Assembly: GCA_032260445.1 (NCBI GenBank)
Contig: JAVVFG010000162.1
Coordinates: 1 to 8,599 of the forward strand
Direction: 5' to 3'
Length of the DNA stretch: 8,599 nucleotides
DNA from: JAAYYY01 sp032260445
Lineage (GTDB): Bacteria; Chloroflexota; Anaerolineae; Promineifilales; Promineifilaceae
Shown: one piece after another, positions 5,848-8,599 of the stretch
Layout of the letters: each line of letters starts with the position of its first letter
Position numbering within the stretch: the stretch's first letter is position 1
Position numbers and translations under genes: made by a program
The notes under the pieces: generated by a model
Database searches by the model: none
What the model was told of the DNA's origin: nothing
The model's input: only the letters and a program-made list of their open reading frames with translations

Positions 5848-7278
5848 ATGATGACCCAGCCACGAACTCTCTTCGATAAGATCTGGGACGCCCACGTCGT
5901 CGCCCAGGAAGAAGGCGGGCCGGCAGTCCTCTACGTCGACCTGCACCTGATCCACGAGGTGACCTCGCCCCAGGCCTTTACCATGCTGAGCGAGCGCGGG
6001 TTGGCCGTGCGCCGGCCCGAGCGCACCGTCGCCACCATGGACCACGCCACGCCGACCAACCGGCCGGACCTCTCCTTCGCCGACGCCATTGCCGTGCGCC
6101 AGCTAAACCAGCTCGCTCTGAACTGCGCCGAGTTCGGTATCCGCCTCTACGACATGGACAGCGCCGAGCGCGGCATCGTGCACGTGCTCGGCCCCGAGCA
6201 GGGACTGACCCAGCCAGGCATGACCATCGTCTGCGGCGACAGCCACACCGCGACCCATGGCGCCTTCGGCGCGCTGGCCTTCGGCATCGGCACCAGCGAA
6301 GTGGCACACGTGCTCGCCAGCCAGTGTCTGCTGCAGGCCAGACCGAAAACCTTCCTCGTCAATTTCGAGGGGGAGCTGCAGCCCGGCGTCACCGCCAAAG
6401 ACATGATCCTGGCGCTCATTGCTCGTATTGGCGTCGGCGGCGGCACAGGGCACGTCTTCGAATATGCCGGCTCGGCCGTGCGTGCCCTCTCCATGGAAGA
6501 GCGCATGACGCTCTGTAATATGTCCATCGAGGCCGGTGCCCGCGCCGGTATGGTCGCCCCCGACGAGACGACCTTCACCTATCTCCACGGGCGCCCCTTT
6601 GCGCCGCAGGACGCTGCCTGGGACGAGGCGCTCGCGACCTGGCGTGCGCTCCCCACCGATCCCGGCGCGCGCTACGCCCGTACCATGACCATCGACGTCA
6701 GCAAACTGGCGCCGATGATCACCTACGGCACCAACCCGGGCATGGGGCTGCCGGTCACGGAGCGGGTACCCGACCCGGCAGCGGTCGCCGGCAGCGCTGC
6801 GCGGGCCTCTTTGGAGAAAGCGCTGAATTACATGGCCCTACAGCCAGGCGCGCCGCTCGTGGGGCACGCCGTCGACGTCGTCTTTGTCGGCAGCTGCACC
6901 AACGGTCGGCTCTCCGATTTGCGCGCGGCCGCAAGCATCCTTTCCGGTCGCAAAGTCGCCGCGGGCGTGCGCATGCTCGTCGTCCCCGGCTCGGCAACGG
7001 TGCGGCGCCAGGCAGAAGCCGAGGGGCTCGATCGCATCTTCGTCGCGGCCGGCGCCGAATGGCGCTATGCCGGTTGCTCGATGTGTCTGGCGATGAACGG
7101 CGACCAGCTCGCCCCAGGCCAGTACGCTGTGAGCACGACCAACCGCAACTTTGAAGGCCGCCAGGGGCCCGGCGGGCGCACCTTCCTCGCCAGCCCGCTC
7201 ACGGCAGCAGCGTCGGCGGTGATGGGTCACGTCGCCGACCCGCGCCCCCTCCTCGCCGGCAATGGAGAGACAGCCTGA
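5848..7278 (+). CDS. leuC: 3-isopropylmalate dehydratase, large subunit
   Basis: LeuC, with LeuD, isomerises 2-isopropylmalate to 3-isopropylmalate and, in organisms with CimA, also citramalate to 3-methylmalate. It belongs to the aconitase superfamily and holds the [4Fe-4S] cluster. At 476 residues it matches the bacterial LeuC type (about 470). Visible blocks are TLFDKIWDAHVV near the start, MDHATPTN, CGDSHTATHGAFGALAFGIGTSE (6232-6300) and the three cluster ligands: Cys350 in VGSCTNGR, and Cys410 and Cys413 in YAGCSMCLAMN. NRNFEGRQGPGGRTFLASP closes the family pattern. Two adjacent ATGs (5848 and 5851) are possible starts; 5851 gives MTQPRTLF, equally good by homology, and the choice shifts numbering by one. 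No Shine-Dalgarno is seen before either ATG, unlike the other genes here with a visible start. The gap from leuA is 13-16 nt and consists of repeat-derived sequence, so translation may depend on coupling to leuA. Confidence 0.96.
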   Translation: MMTQPRTLFDKIWDAHVVAQEEGGPAVLYVDLHLIHEVTSPQAFTMLSERGLAVRRPERTVATMDHATPTNRPDLSFADAIAVRQLNQLALNCAEFGIRLYDMDSAERGIVHVLGPEQGLTQPGMTIVCGDSHTATHGAFGALAFGIGTSEVAHVLASQCLLQARPKTFLVNFEGELQPGVTAKDMILALIARIGVGGGTGHVFEYAGSAVRALSMEERMTLCNMSIEAGARAGMVAPDETTFTYLHGRPFAPQDAAWDEALATWRALPTDPGARYARTMTIDVSKLAPMITYGTNPGMGLPVTERVPDPAAVAGSAARASLEKALNYMALQPGAPLVGHAVDVVFVGSCTNGRLSDLRAAASILSGRKVAAGVRMLVVPGSATVRRQAEAEGLDRIFVAAGAEWRYAGCSMCLAMNGDQLAPGQYAVSTTNRNFEGRQGPGGRTFLASPLTAAASAVMGHVADPRPLLAGNGETA

Positions 7279-7868
7279 TGCAACCGTTCACCACCCTGAC
7301 AGCGACGATGGCGCCGCTGCCGCGCCACGACGTCGACACCGACCAGATCATCCCCGCCCGCTACCTGCGCGGCACCTCCCGCCACGGACTCGGCGCAGGG
7401 CTTTTCGCCGGCTGGCGCTACACAGCGGACGGCGCACCCGACCCAAGCTTCGTGCTCAACCAGCCCGTCTATGCCGGCGCGCAGATCCTCATCGCCGGCG
7501 ACAACTTCGGCTGCGGCTCGTCGCGCGAGCATGCTCCCTGGGCCCTGCTCGACTACGGCTTCCGCGCTCTGATTGGTAGCTCCTTTGCCGACATCTTCCG
7601 CAACAATGCGCTGAAGAATGGCCTCCTGCCAGTGGTGGTGGAGCCTGAAGTAGCTGCCGCGCTGGCGCGGCTGGCGCAGGAAGCGCCAGAGACGGCGATC
7701 ACCATTGACCTAGCGGCGCAGACCGTCACCCTACCGGACGGCGATTCGATATCGTTCCCCATCGACAGCTTCAACAAGCGCTGCCTGCTCGAAGGGCTAG
7801 ACCAGCTTGGCTACCTGCTCTGGCACGAGGACGCGATCGCCGCCTATGAGCGCGAGCGCGCCGTATAG
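7278..7868 (+). CDS. leuD: 3-isopropylmalate dehydratase, small subunit
   Basis: LeuD is the swivel-domain subunit that pairs with LeuC. The protein has 196 residues, close to the 201 of E. coli LeuD. The N-terminus PLPRHDVDTDQIIPARYL (residues 13-30) is the family opening, and GDNFGCGSSREHAPWAL (74-90) contains the GSSREHA signature. GFRALIGSSFADIFRNNALKNG and the C-terminal block SFPIDSFNKRCLLEGLDQLGYLL complete the bacterial-type fold. The ATG overlaps the leuC stop by one base (TGATG, 7276-7280), a sign of translational coupling expected for two subunits of one enzyme. GGAGAG at 7264-7269 offers a moderate ribosome binding site 8 nt upstream. The substrate-loop region reads YLRGTSRHGLG (29-39), somewhat different from the FLKRIERTGFG-like form of many bacterial LeuD proteins. 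Dual use with the citramalate branch is inferred from the cimA gene next door. Confidence 0.96.
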   Translation: MQPFTTLTATMAPLPRHDVDTDQIIPARYLRGTSRHGLGAGLFAGWRYTADGAPDPSFVLNQPVYAGAQILIAGDNFGCGSSREHAPWALLDYGFRALIGSSFADIFRNNALKNGLLPVVVEPEVAAALARLAQEAPETAITIDLAAQTVTLPDGDSISFPIDSFNKRCLLEGLDQLGYLLWHEDAIAAYERERAV

Positions 7869-7873
7869 GGAGG
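7869..7873 (+). promoter_or_regulatory. Ribosome binding site of cimA
   Basis: GGAGG begins one base after the leuD stop codon and lies 5 nt before the ATG at 7879. It fixes the cimA start; the leuD-cimA gap is only 10 nt, so the two are cotranscribed. Confidence 0.85.
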
Positions 7874-7878
7874 AAACG

Positions 7879-8599
7879 ATGGCTGAGAAGGCTCCACAGG
7901 TTTTCGTTTACGATACGACCTTACGCGACGGCACGCAGCGTGAAGGCATTTCCCTCTCGCTCAACGACAAGCTGAAGATCGCCCGGCGGCTCGACACCTT
8001 TGGCGTGCATTACATCGAGGGTGGCTGGCCCGGTTCCAACCCCAAGGACGCCGACTTTTTCCGTGCAGCGCAGGAGATGAGCTGGCAGCACGCCAAAATC
8101 GCCGCCTTCGGCGCCACGCGCCACAAGGATAGCCGCGTCGCGGACGACGCCAACCTGCAGGCCCTCCTCGACGCCGGCACGCCGGTCGTCACCCTCGTCG
8201 GCAAAAGCTGGACGCTGCACGTGTATGACGTCCTCGAAGCGACGCTCGACGAGAACGTGGCGATGATCGCCGACAGCGTCGCCTATCTCAAAGCGCAGGG
8301 CAAAGAGGTCATTTACGACGCCGAGCATTTCTTTGACGGCTACCGCGCCGATCCGGCATACGCCCTGCGCACGGTACGGGCCGCGGCCGAGAGCGGCGCC
8401 GCTGCCGTCGTCCTCTGCGACACCAACGGCGGCTCCCTGCCCTGGTGGATTGAGGAGGTGGTGGGCGAGGTATCCGCGGCGTTGGCCAAGTCGAGCGACG
8501 CCATCGTCGGCATCCACACTCACGACGACGGCGGCTGCGGCGTCGCCAACACCCTCGCGGCAGTCCGCGCTGGCGCGCGCCATGTCCAGGGCACGATCA
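7879..8599 (+). CDS. cimA: Citramalate synthase, N-terminal part (3' truncated by window edge)
   Basis: CimA condenses pyruvate and acetyl-CoA to (R)-citramalate, giving isoleucine a threonine-independent route. The frame stays open from 7879 to the window end, showing 240 residues of a family usually above 500; the rest of the barrel and the C-terminal regulatory domain are cut off. VFVYDTTLRDGTQREGISLSL (7903-7965) and YIEGGWPGSNPKD (8008-8046) are the signatures that separate this group from LeuA (which has DGEQSPG and EAGFP) and match the Geobacter-type CimA family (TIGR00977-like). VIYDAEHFFDGY and LCDTNGG also fit. The metal-binding HTH (His213, His215) is present, but the following block reads DDGGCGVAN where relatives mostly have ND and then AVAN. 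The start has GGAGG 5 nt upstream and lies 10 nt after leuD. Homocitrate synthase is a less likely alternative given the ilv/leu context. Confidence 0.94.
   Translation, partial: MAEKAPQVFVYDTTLRDGTQREGISLSLNDKLKIARRLDTFGVHYIEGGWPGSNPKDADFFRAAQEMSWQHAKIAAFGATRHKDSRVADDANLQALLDAGTPVVTLVGKSWTLHVYDVLEATLDENVAMIADSVAYLKAQGKEVIYDAEHFFDGYRADPAYALRTVRAAAESGAAAVVLCDTNGGSLPWWIEEVVGEVSAALAKSSDAIVGIHTHDDGGCGVANTLAAVRAGARHVQGTI

Noticed and set aside
1..8599. A novel defence, mobile or secondary-metabolite system
   Set aside because: All long coding regions are accounted for by recognised branched-chain amino acid enzymes, and there is no transposase, integrase, direct-repeat array or unexplained gene-sized gap.

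Overview
This window is one uninterrupted, plus-strand block of branched-chain amino acid biosynthesis genes: ilvD (3' part only) - ilvB - ilvN - ilvC - leuA - leuC - leuD - cimA (5' part only). Every gene points the same way, the gaps run from a 1-nt overlap to about 50 nt, and no stretch over 300 bases lacks a gene. No rRNA, tRNA, mobile element, CRISPR array or rho-independent terminator was seen. The DNA is GC-rich with strong G/C bias at third codon positions, which also produces very long but meaningless antisense open frames.

Layout: 2-763 is the C-terminal part of dihydroxyacid dehydratase. 812-2521 and 2551-3117 are the catalytic and regulatory subunits of acetohydroxyacid synthase. 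3136-4149 is a class I ketol-acid reductoisomerase. 4182-5834 is a long-form 2-isopropylmalate synthase with its C-terminal regulatory domain. 5848-7278 and 7278-7868 are the large and small subunits of isopropylmalate isomerase. 7879 to the window end is a CimA-type citramalate synthase.

How they work together: IlvBN, IlvC and IlvD make 2-oxoisovalerate (valine) from pyruvate. LeuA and LeuCD begin the branch to leucine. CimA condenses pyruvate with acetyl-CoA into citramalate, which LeuCD (with LeuB) would convert to 2-oxobutyrate, the isoleucine precursor; IlvBN/IlvC/IlvD then act again. The cluster therefore points to threonine-independent isoleucine synthesis. Neither leuB nor ilvA lies in the window; leuB is needed for both branches and may lie downstream of cimA or elsewhere.

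Organism: a free-living, high-GC bacterium. The gene order, the CimA subtype and the heptamer repeats in the spacers around leuA would suit Chloroflexota (Anaerolineae/Caldilineae-like), but this is inference from memory and only moderately secure.

I see no new defence or mobile system here. The items worth a second look are small: a degenerate heptamer-repeat patch that encodes the last 17 residues of LeuA, folds into a 13-bp hairpin over the leuA stop and leaves leuC without a Shine-Dalgarno; a second heptamer repeat upstream of leuA; hairpins at the ilvD and ilvB stop codons; and a few residue substitutions in otherwise canonical enzymes.
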